Position numbers and translations under genes: made by a program. Source: Nonomuraea solani (GTDB lineage Bacteria; Actinomycetota; Actinomycetes; Streptosporangiales; Streptosporangiaceae). Taken from it: a stretch of 64,000 nt of DNA. Positions 40,419 to 49,231 of the stretch are shown one piece after another; the stretch's first letter is position 1, and every line of letters begins with the position of its first letter. The notes beneath the pieces were generated by a model. The model worked only from the letters and a program-made list of their open reading frames with translations, was not told where the DNA came from and did no database searches. The stretch covers positions 62,001 to 126,000 of the forward strand of contig NZ_FNVT01000024.1 of the NCBI RefSeq assembly GCF_900108335.1, written 5' to 3'.

Positions 40419-42812
40419 CTAGTCGCGCTGGATGACGAGTGTTTCTTGGTGGATGTCGGTGGCCGAGACGCCGACCTGGACCTCGAACCGGCCGGGCTCC
40501 AGGTGCCAGCTTCGGGTTTCCGCCGACCAGTGCTGGAACGCGCGGGCCGGCAGCCGGATGTGGTGGGTGGCGGACGTGCCGGGGCCCTGGTCGATCGCGG
40601 CGAAGCCGGCCAGCCACCGTACGGGCCGGTCGTGTACGGAGTCGGGACGGGCGAGATAGACCTGGACGACGGTGCGGCCGGGGCGGTCGCCCGTGTTGCG
40701 CGCCGTGACGGTGACGGTGGTGCCCGCGTCGCCGGTGGTGACGGCGGCGTCGCTCAGCTCCCAGGTGGTGTAGCCGAGGCCGTGGCCGAAGGGCCAGGCC
40801 GGTTCGCGGCCCTCCTTCAGCCAGGCCCGGTAGCCGATGTGCAGACCTTCGGCGTAGTCGAGGCGGCCGCCGGACGGGGCGACCTGATGGACCGGGACGG
40901 AGTCGTCCGCGGGCCACGACATGGGCAGCCGGCCCCTGGGCTCCTTCCTGCCGGTGATGACGTCCGCCAGGGCCGGGCCGACCTCCTGGCCGCCGAACCA
41001 GGCGGCGAGGATCGCCGAGACCTGCTCCCGCCAGGGCAGCGCCACCGGCGCGCCGGAGCAGACGACGGCCACGGTGGCCGGCGCGTGCCCGGCCACCAGG
41101 GACATCACCTCGTCCTGGTCGCCGGGCAGCGCCAGGGTGTCCCGGTCGACGCCTTCCGACTCGCTGGCCCGGTTGGTGGACACGAAGACGATCGCCACGT
41201 CACAGGCCGCCGCCTCGGCCCGCAGCCGGGCCCGTTCGTCCTCGACGGACGCTCGCGGGCGGCGGGCGCCGAGAGTCAGTGACACGCCGAGCTTGCCGAA
41301 CGTGTGGTCCAGGCGCATGCTCAGCGTCTCGCCGCGCTCGACGTCGCGTGTGACGGCGCGGCTGGGGCCGTTGAACAGTTCGGCGCCCGGTCCCTCGTGC
41401 GCGGCGGACGCGTGCCCGGCCAGCACCTGGGTGCCGTCGATCCGCAGCTCGAAGTAGCCGCAGCCGATGAAGCCGAGCTGCCACTCCCCCGGCTCGTCGG
41501 CGGTGAACTTCCATTCGATGCGGCACGAGACCGCCCCTGCGGGCACGTCCGGGCCCAGGTAGACCAGCTTCGCCGACGCGCGCCGTTCGCGGTGCACGAC
41601 GGAACCGGCCGGGTCGAGCCAGGTGAGGTCGATGGCGCCGGCCAGGTCGAGCGGCAGGGGTTCGAGGTCGAGGTCCGAACGGGTGCCCGGGACGTGGACG
41701 ACCTCGCAGTCGTCCGGGAGCGCCGCCCGGAGCGCGTCCAGCGGTGAGACGACCGCCGCCGGGATGACCTCCGCGCTGCCACCGCCCTGGAACCGGGGCG
41801 TGGCGGCCGCCTCGCCGACGACCAGGACGCGGCGCACCGCGCCCTCCGCCAGCGGCAGGGTGCCGTCGTTGGTGAGCAGGACGGTCCCGCCGACGGCGGC
41901 GTCGGCGGCGACACGCGCGGCTTCGGGGGCGGCTCTTTCAAAGGTGACATCGGACAGGGCGCCCACGCGCTCCGCCAGGCCGAGAAGGTTGACGGCCTTG
42001 CGGTCGATGGCCGCCTCGTCCACCTCGCCCCGCTCGACGGCGTCGACCAGCGCCTGGCCCCATGGGCTCACCGGCCCGGGCATGGCCAGGTCGAGCCCGG
42101 CGCGGGCGGACGCGACGGTCGATCGGGTGGCGCGCCAGTCGCTCATGACCAGTCCGTCGAAGCCCCATTCGGTACGCAGCGGCGCGTCCAGCAGCGGGTG
42201 CTCCGTCATCGTGGTGCCGTCGACGGCGTTGTACGCGGCCATCACCGCCCAGGGGCCGGCCTCGCGGACGACGGTCTCGAAGGGGGCGAAGTAGACCTCG
42301 CGCAGGGTGCGCTCGTCCACGCCCACGTCCACGGTGTAGCGCTCGGTCTCGGAGTCGTTCGCCACGTAGTGCTTGATCGTGGCGGCGACGCCGAACTCCT
42401 GGAGCCCGGCGACCACGGCCGCGCCGATCGCGCCGATCAGCACCGGGTCCTCGGAGTAGCACTCGAAGGCGCGCCCGCCGAACGGGGTGCGGATCACGTT
42501 GAGGGTCGGCGCCAGGACGACGTCGATGCCCTTGCGGCGCGCCTCGGCGCCGAGGGCGCGGCCGTAGTCGCGGGCCGCCTCGACGTCCCAGGAGGCGCCG
42601 AGCGCCGTGGGCGACGGGAAGCACACCGACGGGTCCGCGGCGTCCCAGCGCAGGCCGCGGACGCCGGCGGGACCGTCGGCGAGCGCCATCGACCGCAGGC
42701 CGATCGGGGCGCAGGCCGGCGTGGTCCAGAACGTCGCGCCGGCGAGCAGGCCCACCTTCTGGGCAAGGCTCAGGCGTTGGACGAGCGCGGCGAAGCGGCT
42801 GCTGTCGTGCAC
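40419..42812 (-). CDS. GH3-family beta-glycosidase with PA14 insert
   Basis: 797 residues, GTG start. N-terminal GH3 barrel with KHYVANDSETER and the nucleophile motif GLVMSDWRA (Asp about residue 225). A PA14-like beta domain (KLVYLGPDVPAGAVSCRIEW...GYFELRIDGTQ) is inserted in the GH3 C-terminal domain, and a fibronectin-III-like domain ends the protein. This order is usual for beta-glucosidases. No signal peptide, so a cytoplasmic exo-glycosidase that may act after the sulfatases. First enzyme gene of the operon, seven bases after the TetR gene. Confidence 0.95.
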   Translation of the reverse strand: MHDSSRFAALVQRLSLAQKVGLLAGATFWTTPACAPIGLRSMALADGPAGVRGLRWDAADPSVCFPSPTALGASWDVEAARDYGRALGAEARRKGIDVVLAPTLNVIRTPFGGRAFECYSEDPVLIGAIGAAVVAGLQEFGVAATIKHYVANDSETERYTVDVGVDERTLREVYFAPFETVVREAGPWAVMAAYNAVDGTTMTEHPLLDAPLRTEWGFDGLVMSDWRATRSTVASARAGLDLAMPGPVSPWGQALVDAVERGEVDEAAIDRKAVNLLGLAERVGALSDVTFERAAPEAARVAADAAVGGTVLLTNDGTLPLAEGAVRRVLVVGEAAATPRFQGGGSAEVIPAAVVSPLDALRAALPDDCEVVHVPGTRSDLDLEPLPLDLAGAIDLTWLDPAGSVVHRERRASAKLVYLGPDVPAGAVSCRIEWKFTADEPGEWQLGFIGCGYFELRIDGTQVLAGHASAAHEGPGAELFNGPSRAVTRDVERGETLSMRLDHTFGKLGVSLTLGARRPRASVEDERARLRAEAAACDVAIVFVSTNRASESEGVDRDTLALPGDQDEVMSLVAGHAPATVAVVCSGAPVALPWREQVSAILAAWFGGQEVGPALADVITGRKEPRGRLPMSWPADDSVPVHQVAPSGGRLDYAEGLHIGYRAWLKEGREPAWPFGHGLGYTTWELSDAAVTTGDAGTTVTVTARNTGDRPGRTVVQVYLARPDSVHDRPVRWLAGFAAIDQGPGTSATHHIRLPARAFQHWSAETRSWHLEPGRFEVQVGVSATDIHQETLVIQRD

Positions 42813-42818
42813 GATCTG

Positions 42819-43418
42819 TCAGGTCCTTCCGTAGAGTCGGGCGAAGTACGCCCTGACGGGCCCGGTCATGTCGACGCCGGGGTCGAGCAGCCACTGGAAC
42901 TGCAGGCCGTCGAGGAGCGCGAGGATCTCGGTCGCCACCTCGGCGACGTCGAGGGTCTCGGGCAGGCGGCCGCGTTCCCGGTCCTTGGCGAGGCGTTCCG
43001 CCAGCCGCGCCCGGGTGCCTTGATAGCGGCGCAGGTAGAAGTCGTGCGCCGGATGGCCGGCGTCGATGCTCTCGGCCGCCGTGACCGTGTAGAGCCGTAT
43101 GCGCTCCGGATCGCGCTGGTTCACCTCGACGAGGGCCGTGATCGCCTGTCCGACGGTGCCCTCGGCGTCCGCGAACACCTCGTCGACGATCGCGGTGTCC
43201 TCCGCGCTCTTCTGCTCCAGCACCGCGAGGAGCAGGGCGGCCTTGCTCGGGAAGTGGTGCAGCAGGCCCGGCTGGGAGACGCCCACGTTCTCCGCGATCT
43301 CGGCCAGCGAGGCGCCGCGGAAGCCGGATGCGGCGATCTCGCGGGTGGCGACATCGAGGATCTGGCGGCGGCGGGCGCCGGGCTTGAGGCGGCGGCGTGC
43401 GGGTGGCGGCTGGGGCAT
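42819..43418 (-). CDS. TetR-family regulator of the sulfatase/transport operon
   Basis: 199 residues. Helix-turn-helix ASLAEIAENVGVSQPGLLHH preceded by RRQILDVATREIAASGFRGA; the C-terminal ligand domain is longer-helical (SAEDTAIVDEVFADAEGTVG). First gene of the long minus-strand operon that ends at 31172. The palindrome TACCGAGCACTCGGTA lies 28 bp upstream and is its probable operator. It also faces the gentisate operon start at 43547 and could influence that as well. Confidence 0.92.
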   Translation of the reverse strand: MPQPPPARRRLKPGARRRQILDVATREIAASGFRGASLAEIAENVGVSQPGLLHHFPSKAALLLAVLEQKSAEDTAIVDEVFADAEGTVGQAITALVEVNQRDPERIRLYTVTAAESIDAGHPAHDFYLRRYQGTRARLAERLAKDRERGRLPETLDVAEVATEILALLDGLQFQWLLDPGVDMTGPVRAYFARLYGRT

Positions 43419-43445
43419 TGGCGACCTCCTTGGATTGCCGTAAGC

Positions 43446-43461
43446 TACCGAGCACTCGGTA
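43446..43461. promoter_or_regulatory. TetR-type palindromic operator between sulfatase and gentisate operons
   Basis: TACCGAG-CA-CTCGGTA is a 7-bp perfect dyad with a 2-base centre. It lies 28 bp ahead of the TetR start and 86 bp ahead of the gentisate dioxygenase start, suited to autoregulation and perhaps shared control. Confidence 0.65.
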
Positions 43462-43546
43462 AGTTGTCGATACCTTCCAGCAAGATTCGCGAAACCAGAC
43501 GGTCACAAAGCGCGGGTCCTGCCGTTCAGCCCGAGATGGAGGCACG

Positions 43547-44695
43547 ATGGGAGAACTGACCGATTCGCCGGTGCGGCTGCGTGTGGTGGACGCGCCCGAT
43601 CAGCCGGCCCCGAGCGCGGAGCTGGCCGAGCTCTACAGAGGCTTCGAGACCGAACTGCTCGTCCCGCTCTGGACCGAGATCGGCGACCTCATGCCGCCGC
43701 ACCCGAGGTCGCGGGCCGTGCCGCACGTGTGGCGGTGGGCGAACCTGCTCCGTCTCGCTGACCAGGCGGGCCGGGTCGTGCCGGTCGGCCGGGGCGGTGA
43801 ACGGCGCGCGATCGCCCTCGCCAACCCCGCGCTCGGCGGCAAGCCGTACGCGACGCCGACCCTCTGGGCCGCGATCCAGTACCTGATGCCCGGCGAGGAC
43901 GCGCCCGAGCACCGGCACACGCAGCACGCGTTCCGCTTCGTCGTCGAGGGCGACGGCGTCTGGACCGTGGTCGGCCGCGACCCGGTGCCGATGGGCCGCG
44001 GCGACTTCCTGCCCCAGGCCGGGTGGGCCTGGCACGCGCACCACAACGCGGCGGATCGGCCCATGGCCTGGATCGATGGGCTGGACATCCCGTTCCAGTA
44101 CGCGACCGAGTCGCAGTTCTTCGAGTTCGGCCGCGACACGATCAGCGACGCCGAACGCACGACGCCGGACCGCTCCCGGTCCGAACGCCTCTGGGGGCAC
44201 CCCGGCCTCAGGCCCGTCTCCGCTCCCGGGCCGCAGCCGGGCACGCCGCTGCTGGCCTACCGCTGGAAGGACACCGACGCGGCGCTCCGCGACCAACTGG
44301 AGCTGGAGGCCGGCGGCCATCCCGGGACCGTCGAGCGCGGGCACGCGGCGGTGCGCTACACCAACCCGACCACCGGCGGCGACGTGCTGCCCACGATCAG
44401 GGCCGAGATGCACCGGATCGCGACCGGCGTGGAGACGGCCCCGTCCCGCGCTGTGGGCTCGTCGGTCTACCAGGTCTTCGACGGCACCGGCACCGTCACG
44501 GTCGGCGGCCGGTCGTGGACCGTTTCGCGCGGCGACCTCTTCGTCGTCCCCTCCTGGGAGCCTCTTTCCGTACGGTCCGAGGCCGCGCCCTCCGACTCCG
44601 ACTCCGGCGCCCTGGACCTCTTCCGGTTCAGCGACGCCCCCATCTTCGAAGCCCTCAGTCTGCACCGCTCCTCCGGGGAAGGACCTCATCAGTGA
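43547..44695 (+). CDS. Gentisate 1,2-dioxygenase (bicupin)
   Basis: 382 residues. Opens the aromatic ring of gentisate to maleylpyruvate with Fe(II). The first cupin has EHRHTQHAFRFVVEGDGVWT with the HxH...E-type iron ligands and a later His in AWHAHHN. The second cupin (GSSVYQVFDGTGTVTVGGRS) lacks the histidines, as in this family. YLMPGEDAPEHRH is a gentisate/1-hydroxy-2-naphthoate dioxygenase phrase. First gene of a coupled plus-strand operon whose next two products are the following pathway steps. Confidence 0.93.
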   Translation: MGELTDSPVRLRVVDAPDQPAPSAELAELYRGFETELLVPLWTEIGDLMPPHPRSRAVPHVWRWANLLRLADQAGRVVPVGRGGERRAIALANPALGGKPYATPTLWAAIQYLMPGEDAPEHRHTQHAFRFVVEGDGVWTVVGRDPVPMGRGDFLPQAGWAWHAHHNAADRPMAWIDGLDIPFQYATESQFFEFGRDTISDAERTTPDRSRSERLWGHPGLRPVSAPGPQPGTPLLAYRWKDTDAALRDQLELEAGGHPGTVERGHAAVRYTNPTTGGDVLPTIRAEMHRIATGVETAPSRAVGSSVYQVFDGTGTVTVGGRSWTVSRGDLFVVPSWEPLSVRSEAAPSDSDSGALDLFRFSDAPIFEALSLHRSSGEGPHQ

Positions 44696-45516
44696 AACTG
44701 GCCACCATCCGTACCGCCGGCGGCGCCACCCGAGCCGTCCGGGTCGAGGACGACCGCCTTGTGGATCTCGGCGCCGCCGACGTCGGTGAGCTGCTGGCCG
44801 GCGAGGACCGGGCGGAGCCCGCCGGACGGGAGTACTCGCCGGCCGGCGCCCGCTACGCGCCCGTGGTGCCGCGCCCCGGGAAGATCATCTGTGTCGGCCT
44901 CAACTACCGGAACCACATCCTGGAGATGGGGCGCGACCTGCCGGAATATCCGACTTTGTTCAGCAAATATGCCGACACGCTGGTCGGGGCCGAGGACGAC
45001 ATCATGCTGCCGCCCGAAACCGCCGCGTTCGACTGGGAGTGCGAGCTGGCCGTCGTCATCGGCCGGCCGGTGCGCCGGGCCACGACGGCCGAGGCCGAGG
45101 GCGCCATCGCGGGCTTCGCGGTGCTCAACGACGTGACCTGCCGGGACTGGCAGTTCCGTACGAAGGAGTGGCTGCAGGGCAAGAACTGGGAGGCCACCAC
45201 GCCACTCGGGCCCTACCTGGTCACTCCGGACGAACTGCCCGGCGGGGTGCGCCCGAAGGTCGACATCAGCACCGAGCTCGACGGCGAGACCGTACAGCGG
45301 GACAACACCGGCGACCTCCTCTTCGACCCGGTCGACCTGGTCGAGTACATTTCAACGATGATCACCCTCAGACCCGGCGACGTGATCGCGACCGGCACCC
45401 CGGGCGGCGTCGGACATGCCAGAAAGCCGCCGCGCTACCTGCGGGCCGGGCAGCACCTCGTGACGGCGGTGGACGGGCTCGGCCGCTGCGCCAACCGGAT
45501 CGTGGCCGACGCGTGA
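44692..45516 (+). CDS. Fumarylpyruvate hydrolase (FAH family)
   Basis: 274 residues from GTG 44692, overlapping the dioxygenase stop (GTGA). FAH-family core: IICVGLNYRNHILEMG, the metal ligands in FDWECELAVVIGR, LNDVTCRDWQ and TGTPGGVGHA near the end. Splits fumarylpyruvate to fumarate and pyruvate, the last gentisate step. The family also contains other acylpyruvases; context makes fumarylpyruvate the best substrate. Confidence 0.93.
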   Translation: MKLATIRTAGGATRAVRVEDDRLVDLGAADVGELLAGEDRAEPAGREYSPAGARYAPVVPRPGKIICVGLNYRNHILEMGRDLPEYPTLFSKYADTLVGAEDDIMLPPETAAFDWECELAVVIGRPVRRATTAEAEGAIAGFAVLNDVTCRDWQFRTKEWLQGKNWEATTPLGPYLVTPDELPGGVRPKVDISTELDGETVQRDNTGDLLFDPVDLVEYISTMITLRPGDVIATGTPGGVGHARKPPRYLRAGQHLVTAVDGLGRCANRIVADA

Positions 45517-46190
45517 TGACCGCCATTTCCCTGGCCTGGATGCGGACGGGCACCGAACTCTTCCTTACGACCCTCGACCGCTGCGGCGACCTCACCGCCC
45601 CCACCGCCTTGGAGGGGTGGACCGGCAGGCACCTCGCGACCCACGTCGCCGCCAACGCCGAAGCCCTGCTCAACCTGGTCCACTGGGCCCGGACCGGCGA
45701 GCCCACGCCGATGTACACCTCGCAGGAGCAGCGGAACGCGGACATCGAGGAGGGTGCGACCCGGCCGCCCGAAGCCCTCAAGGAGTGGGTGGGCTCCTCG
45801 GCGGCGCGGCTGGCCGACGGGCTGGCCGGCCTCACCGGCGAGCAGTGGTCGCGGACGGTGCGCACCGCGCAGGGCCGGGCCGTCCCGGCCTCCGAGGTGC
45901 CGTGGATGCGCTCCCGCGAGGTCCTGATCCACGCCGTCGACCTGGACGCGGGCGTGACCTTCGCGGACCTGCCGGCCGATTTCCTGGTGGCGCTGATCGA
46001 GGACATCGCGGCGAAACGCTCCGAGGCCGGCGACGGCCCGGCGCTCACGCTGATCTCTCCCGAGCGCACCTGGCCGGTGGCCGGATCCGGGCAGCCGACC
46101 GGCGTCACGGGGTCGCTCGCCGACCTGGCGGCCTACCTGTCCGGCCGGACCGCCCACATCGAGGCGCCCGACCTTCCCCGGTGGTTGTGA
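45516..46190 (+). CDS. Mycothiol-dependent maleylpyruvate isomerase
   Basis: 224 residues, start overlapping the hydrolase stop (TGATG). MDMPI/DinB-like four-helix fold: WTGRHLATHVAANAEALLNLV carries the first metal His, and MRSREVLIHAVDLDAGV the Glu/His pair. It isomerises maleylpyruvate to fumarylpyruvate using mycothiol, which itself indicates an actinobacterial host. Completes dioxygenase-isomerase-hydrolase in one operon; the gentisate-forming hydroxylase is not in the window. Confidence 0.92.
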   Translation: MTAISLAWMRTGTELFLTTLDRCGDLTAPTALEGWTGRHLATHVAANAEALLNLVHWARTGEPTPMYTSQEQRNADIEEGATRPPEALKEWVGSSAARLADGLAGLTGEQWSRTVRTAQGRAVPASEVPWMRSREVLIHAVDLDAGVTFADLPADFLVALIEDIAAKRSEAGDGPALTLISPERTWPVAGSGQPTGVTGSLADLAAYLSGRTAHIEAPDLPRWL

Positions 46191-46191
46191 C

Positions 46192-47133
46192 ATGGGTTTC
46201 CAGCCGCCCGCCGGTCCGCGCTGCCGGGTCATCACCGACAACGACTACTGCGGCGACCCGGACGGGCTCGTCCAGCTCGTGCACCAACTGCTGTCGCCGT
46301 CGGCCGACCTGCGCGCCGTCATCGGCTCCCACCTGGTCACCGGTCCGGAGCGGCCGACGGCCGACCTGTCGTACGAACGGGTCACCGAAGTGCTGTCCCT
46401 CATGGGCCGCGAGGTGCCGGCGTACGCCGGGTCCAACGTGAGCCTGGCCGACCCCCAGACGCCGCGACCGTCCGCCGGCGCCGAGGCCATCGTCGCCGAG
46501 GCGATGCGCACCGACACCGGCCTGCCCCTGTACGTCACGTTGGGCGGGGGTCTGACCGAGCTGGCCAGCGCGTATCTGATGGAGCCGCGCATCGCCGATC
46601 GGCTGACCGCGATCTGGATCGGCGGCCCCGAATATCCCGGCCTGGCCGCGCCGCCCCCGGACACGCCCGGTGTCGAGTACAACCTCAACATCGACCTCAT
46701 CGCCGCCCAGGTCGTCTTCGCCTCCCCCATCCCGCTGTGGCAGGTGCCGCGAAACGCCTACCGGCAGACGATGGCGGGCATGGCGGAGCTGGCGGCGTAC
46801 GTCCGGCCGGCCGGGAAGATCGGCGCGTACCTGTACGACAGCCTGTGCGAGGTGGGCGCGCGGCTGGCCCCGGCAGGGCTCAACCTCGGGGAGACATACC
46901 TGCTGGGCGACAGCCCGCTGGTGCTGCTGTCGACTTTGCGGTCCAACTTCCACCCGGACACGTCGTCGAGCCGGCACGTGCTGCGCCCCGCGCCCCGGAT
47001 CACGGAGGACGGCGGCTACGAGGACCGTCCCGAGGGCCGCCCCATCCGGGTCTACACCGACCTTGACGTGCGCCTCATGCTCCAGGACTTCTACGCGAAG
47101 CTCACCCTTCAGGCCCGGAACGTGCGGCGGTAG
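46192..47133 (+). CDS. Nucleoside-hydrolase-like protein with altered metal motif
   Basis: 313 residues, one base after the isomerase stop. The N-terminus VITDNDYCGDPDGLVQLVHQ aligns with the calcium motif DTDPGIDDA of nucleoside hydrolases, but the fourth acidic position is proline and an Asp follows one residue later. Later segments LYVTLGGGLTELASAYL and IWIGGPEYPG fit the same fold. The TDNDxxGDPDG form belongs, as I recall, to a DUF1593-like subgroup whose substrates are not well defined. Its role with gentisate genes is unexplained; it may simply share the transcript. Confidence 0.8.
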   Translation: MGFQPPAGPRCRVITDNDYCGDPDGLVQLVHQLLSPSADLRAVIGSHLVTGPERPTADLSYERVTEVLSLMGREVPAYAGSNVSLADPQTPRPSAGAEAIVAEAMRTDTGLPLYVTLGGGLTELASAYLMEPRIADRLTAIWIGGPEYPGLAAPPPDTPGVEYNLNIDLIAAQVVFASPIPLWQVPRNAYRQTMAGMAELAAYVRPAGKIGAYLYDSLCEVGARLAPAGLNLGETYLLGDSPLVLLSTLRSNFHPDTSSSRHVLRPAPRITEDGGYEDRPEGRPIRVYTDLDVRLMLQDFYAKLTLQARNVRR

Positions 47134-48056
47134 GTGTCCGGCGGGACGCCGATGGTGCGGTGGAAGTGGCGGCGCAGGGTCGTGGCCGTGCCCATGCCCG
47201 CCGCCGACGCGATGGTGTCGATGCTGTCGTCCGTGCTCTCCAGCAGCTCCTGGGCGCGGCGGATCCGCTGGGTCAGCAGCCACCGCAGCGGCGTGGTGCC
47301 GGTGATGGAGTGGAAGTGGCGGGCCAGGTGGCGGGAGCTCATGTTCGCCTGGCGGGCCAGGTCCTCCACGGTGAGCGGCTGGTCCAGGCGGCGCATCACC
47401 CAGGGGAGCAGTTCGGCCAGGGGGTGACCGTCCTGGGCGGGGACCGGGGTGGTGACGAACTGGGCCTGGCCGCCGGCGCGGTGGGGCGGCACGACCAGGC
47501 GGCGGGCGACCACGTTGGCGATCGCCGAGCCGTGGTCGCGGCGGACCAGGTGCAGGCACAGGTCCATCGCGGCGGCCTTGCCGGCGGAGGTCAGCACGCT
47601 GCCGTTGTCGACGTAGAGCACGTCCGGGTCGACCTCGACCCGAGGGTAGCGGGCGGCCAGCTGGCCGGTGTGGGCCCAGTGGGTGGTGGCGCGCAGCCCG
47701 TCCAGCAGGCCCGCGGCGGCGAGGACGAACACGCCCGTGCACAGGGAGACCACCCGGGCGCCCGCCTCGTGGGCCGCGCGGACCGCCTCGACCAGGTCGG
47801 CCGGTGGGTCTGCGTCGACGTCGGCCAGGGCGGGGACGATCACGGTGCCGGCGTGTGCGAGCCGGTCGAGCCCGCAATCGGGCTCCACCATGAAGCGGCC
47901 GGCCCGGACGGCGTGGGCGCCGCACACGCTGACGTCGTACCAGGGGCCCGGCACGGCGTCCGGGGCCGAGCCGAAGACTTCGTAGGCCAGGGCCAGCTCG
48001 AAGTGCAGCATCCCGTCGGTGGCGGCGACCGCGACGGAGCGCGGGAAGGGGCTCAT
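47109..48056 (-). CDS. GlxA/FtrA-type AraC-family regulator
   Basis: 315 residues. N-terminal DJ-1/PfpI-like domain (VAVAATDGMLHFELALAYEVFG ... VVSLCTGVFVLAAAGLLDG with the nucleophile-elbow Cys) and a C-terminal pair of AraC helix-turn-helices (TVEDLARQANMSSRHLARHF; SIDTIASAAGMGTATTLRRH). Such regulators are often transcriptional activators. Its last 25 bp overlap the nucleoside-hydrolase-like gene tail to tail, and it diverges from 48158. Confidence 0.93.
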   Translation of the reverse strand: MSPFPRSVAVAATDGMLHFELALAYEVFGSAPDAVPGPWYDVSVCGAHAVRAGRFMVEPDCGLDRLAHAGTVIVPALADVDADPPADLVEAVRAAHEAGARVVSLCTGVFVLAAAGLLDGLRATTHWAHTGQLAARYPRVEVDPDVLYVDNGSVLTSAGKAAAMDLCLHLVRRDHGSAIANVVARRLVVPPHRAGGQAQFVTTPVPAQDGHPLAELLPWVMRRLDQPLTVEDLARQANMSSRHLARHFHSITGTTPLRWLLTQRIRRAQELLESTDDSIDTIASAAGMGTATTLRRHFHRTIGVPPDTYRRTFRA

Positions 48057-48157
48057 GTCGGGAATTGTACGGGTCGTGTCGTTCCGGACGCTGGGCAGCG
48101 GTGAGCCGACCGGACAGGATTTACGTCGTGGATCACTTCGAGTACGCGGGAGCCGGC

Positions 48158-49231
48158 ATGGGATCGGGCCGGAATGTGGCGGTGTTCGGCGCTTATGGGC
48201 ACACCGGGCGGTTCGTGGTGGCGGAGTTGCGTGAGCGCGGGTACGTACCGCTGCTTCTCGGCCGTGACCTGGACAAGCTGCTGGCCATGGCCGAAGGGTC
48301 AGAGGTGCGGCAGGCGTCGGTCGGCGACCCCGCCTCGCTCGACCGGGCGCTGAAAGGCGCGGCGGCGGTGATCAACTGCGCGGGGCCGTTCGCCACGACC
48401 GCCGCCCCGCTGATCGAGGCGACGCTGCGGGCCGGCATCCCGTACGTCGACGTGGCGGCCGAGATCGAGGCGAACGTCGACACGTTCACGCACTTCGCGG
48501 ACCGTGCCCGCGCCGCGGGGACCGTGGTGGTGCCGGCGATGGCCTTCTACGGCGGCCTCGGCGACCTGCTGGTCACCACCGCGATGAGCGACTGGACGGC
48601 GGCGGACGAGGCGCACATCGCGTACGGCCTGAGCAGTTGGCACCCCACCGCCGGGACGCTCGCCTCGGGCGTGATCTCGGGCCGGCGGCGGGGCGGCCGG
48701 AGGGTCCGTTTCACCGGCGGACGGCTGGAGTACCACGACGACGCCCTGCCGACCCTGGAGTGGTCGTTCCCGGCGCCGCTCGGCGACCAGAGCGTCATCG
48801 GGGAGTTCACCATGGCCGACGTCGTCACCGTGCCCAGTCACCTGGACGTCCCGGAGGTGCGTACCTACATGGCCGCCAAGGCGGCCGCGGACCTGGCCGC
48901 TCCTGACGCCCCGGCGCCGGAGGCCGTCGACGAGCGGGGCCGCTCCGCGCAGACCTTCGTCATCGACGTCCTCGTCCGCTCCGGCGGCACGGAACGCCGC
49001 GTGGCCGCCACCGGTCAGGACATCTACGCCATCAGCGCGCCGCTCGCGGTGGAGGCCGTCGACCGCATCCTCACCGGCCGTACCAGGACCGTCGGGGTCG
49101 CCTCGGCGGGCGCGATCTTCGACGCGCCGGACTTCCTGGACGCGCTGTCGAAGCACCTGTCGCTGCGGCACCTCAGCGGGCCGGGATACGAGGGCGGTTC
49201 CACCAGAGGGACAGGGACAGGCCCGCGGTGA
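48158..49231 (+). CDS. Saccharopine-dehydrogenase-like NAD(P)-binding protein
   Basis: About 357 residues from ATG 48158 (GGGAG ten bases before); GTG 48128 or ATG 48065 are possible. Rossmann motif VAVFGAYGHTGRFVVAEL, then LLGRDLDKL, VINCAGPFATTAAPLIEATL and IPYVDVAAEIEAN, then VVPAMAFYGGLGDLLVT. This resembles the trans-acting enoyl reductase/saccharopine-dehydrogenase-like family. Probably activated by the divergent GlxA-type regulator. The last 59 bp overlap the VWA gene tail to tail, unusually long. Confidence 0.85.
   Translation: MGSGRNVAVFGAYGHTGRFVVAELRERGYVPLLLGRDLDKLLAMAEGSEVRQASVGDPASLDRALKGAAAVINCAGPFATTAAPLIEATLRAGIPYVDVAAEIEANVDTFTHFADRARAAGTVVVPAMAFYGGLGDLLVTTAMSDWTAADEAHIAYGLSSWHPTAGTLASGVISGRRRGGRRVRFTGGRLEYHDDALPTLEWSFPAPLGDQSVIGEFTMADVVTVPSHLDVPEVRTYMAAKAAADLAAPDAPAPEAVDERGRSAQTFVIDVLVRSGGTERRVAATGQDIYAISAPLAVEAVDRILTGRTRTVGVASAGAIFDAPDFLDALSKHLSLRHLSGPGYEGGSTRGTGTGPR

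Noticed and set aside
31172..46190. Biosynthetic gene cluster for an aromatic natural product
   Set aside because: Enzymes are catabolic (ring cleavage, sulfatases, glycosidase) with an importer; no synthase genes are present.
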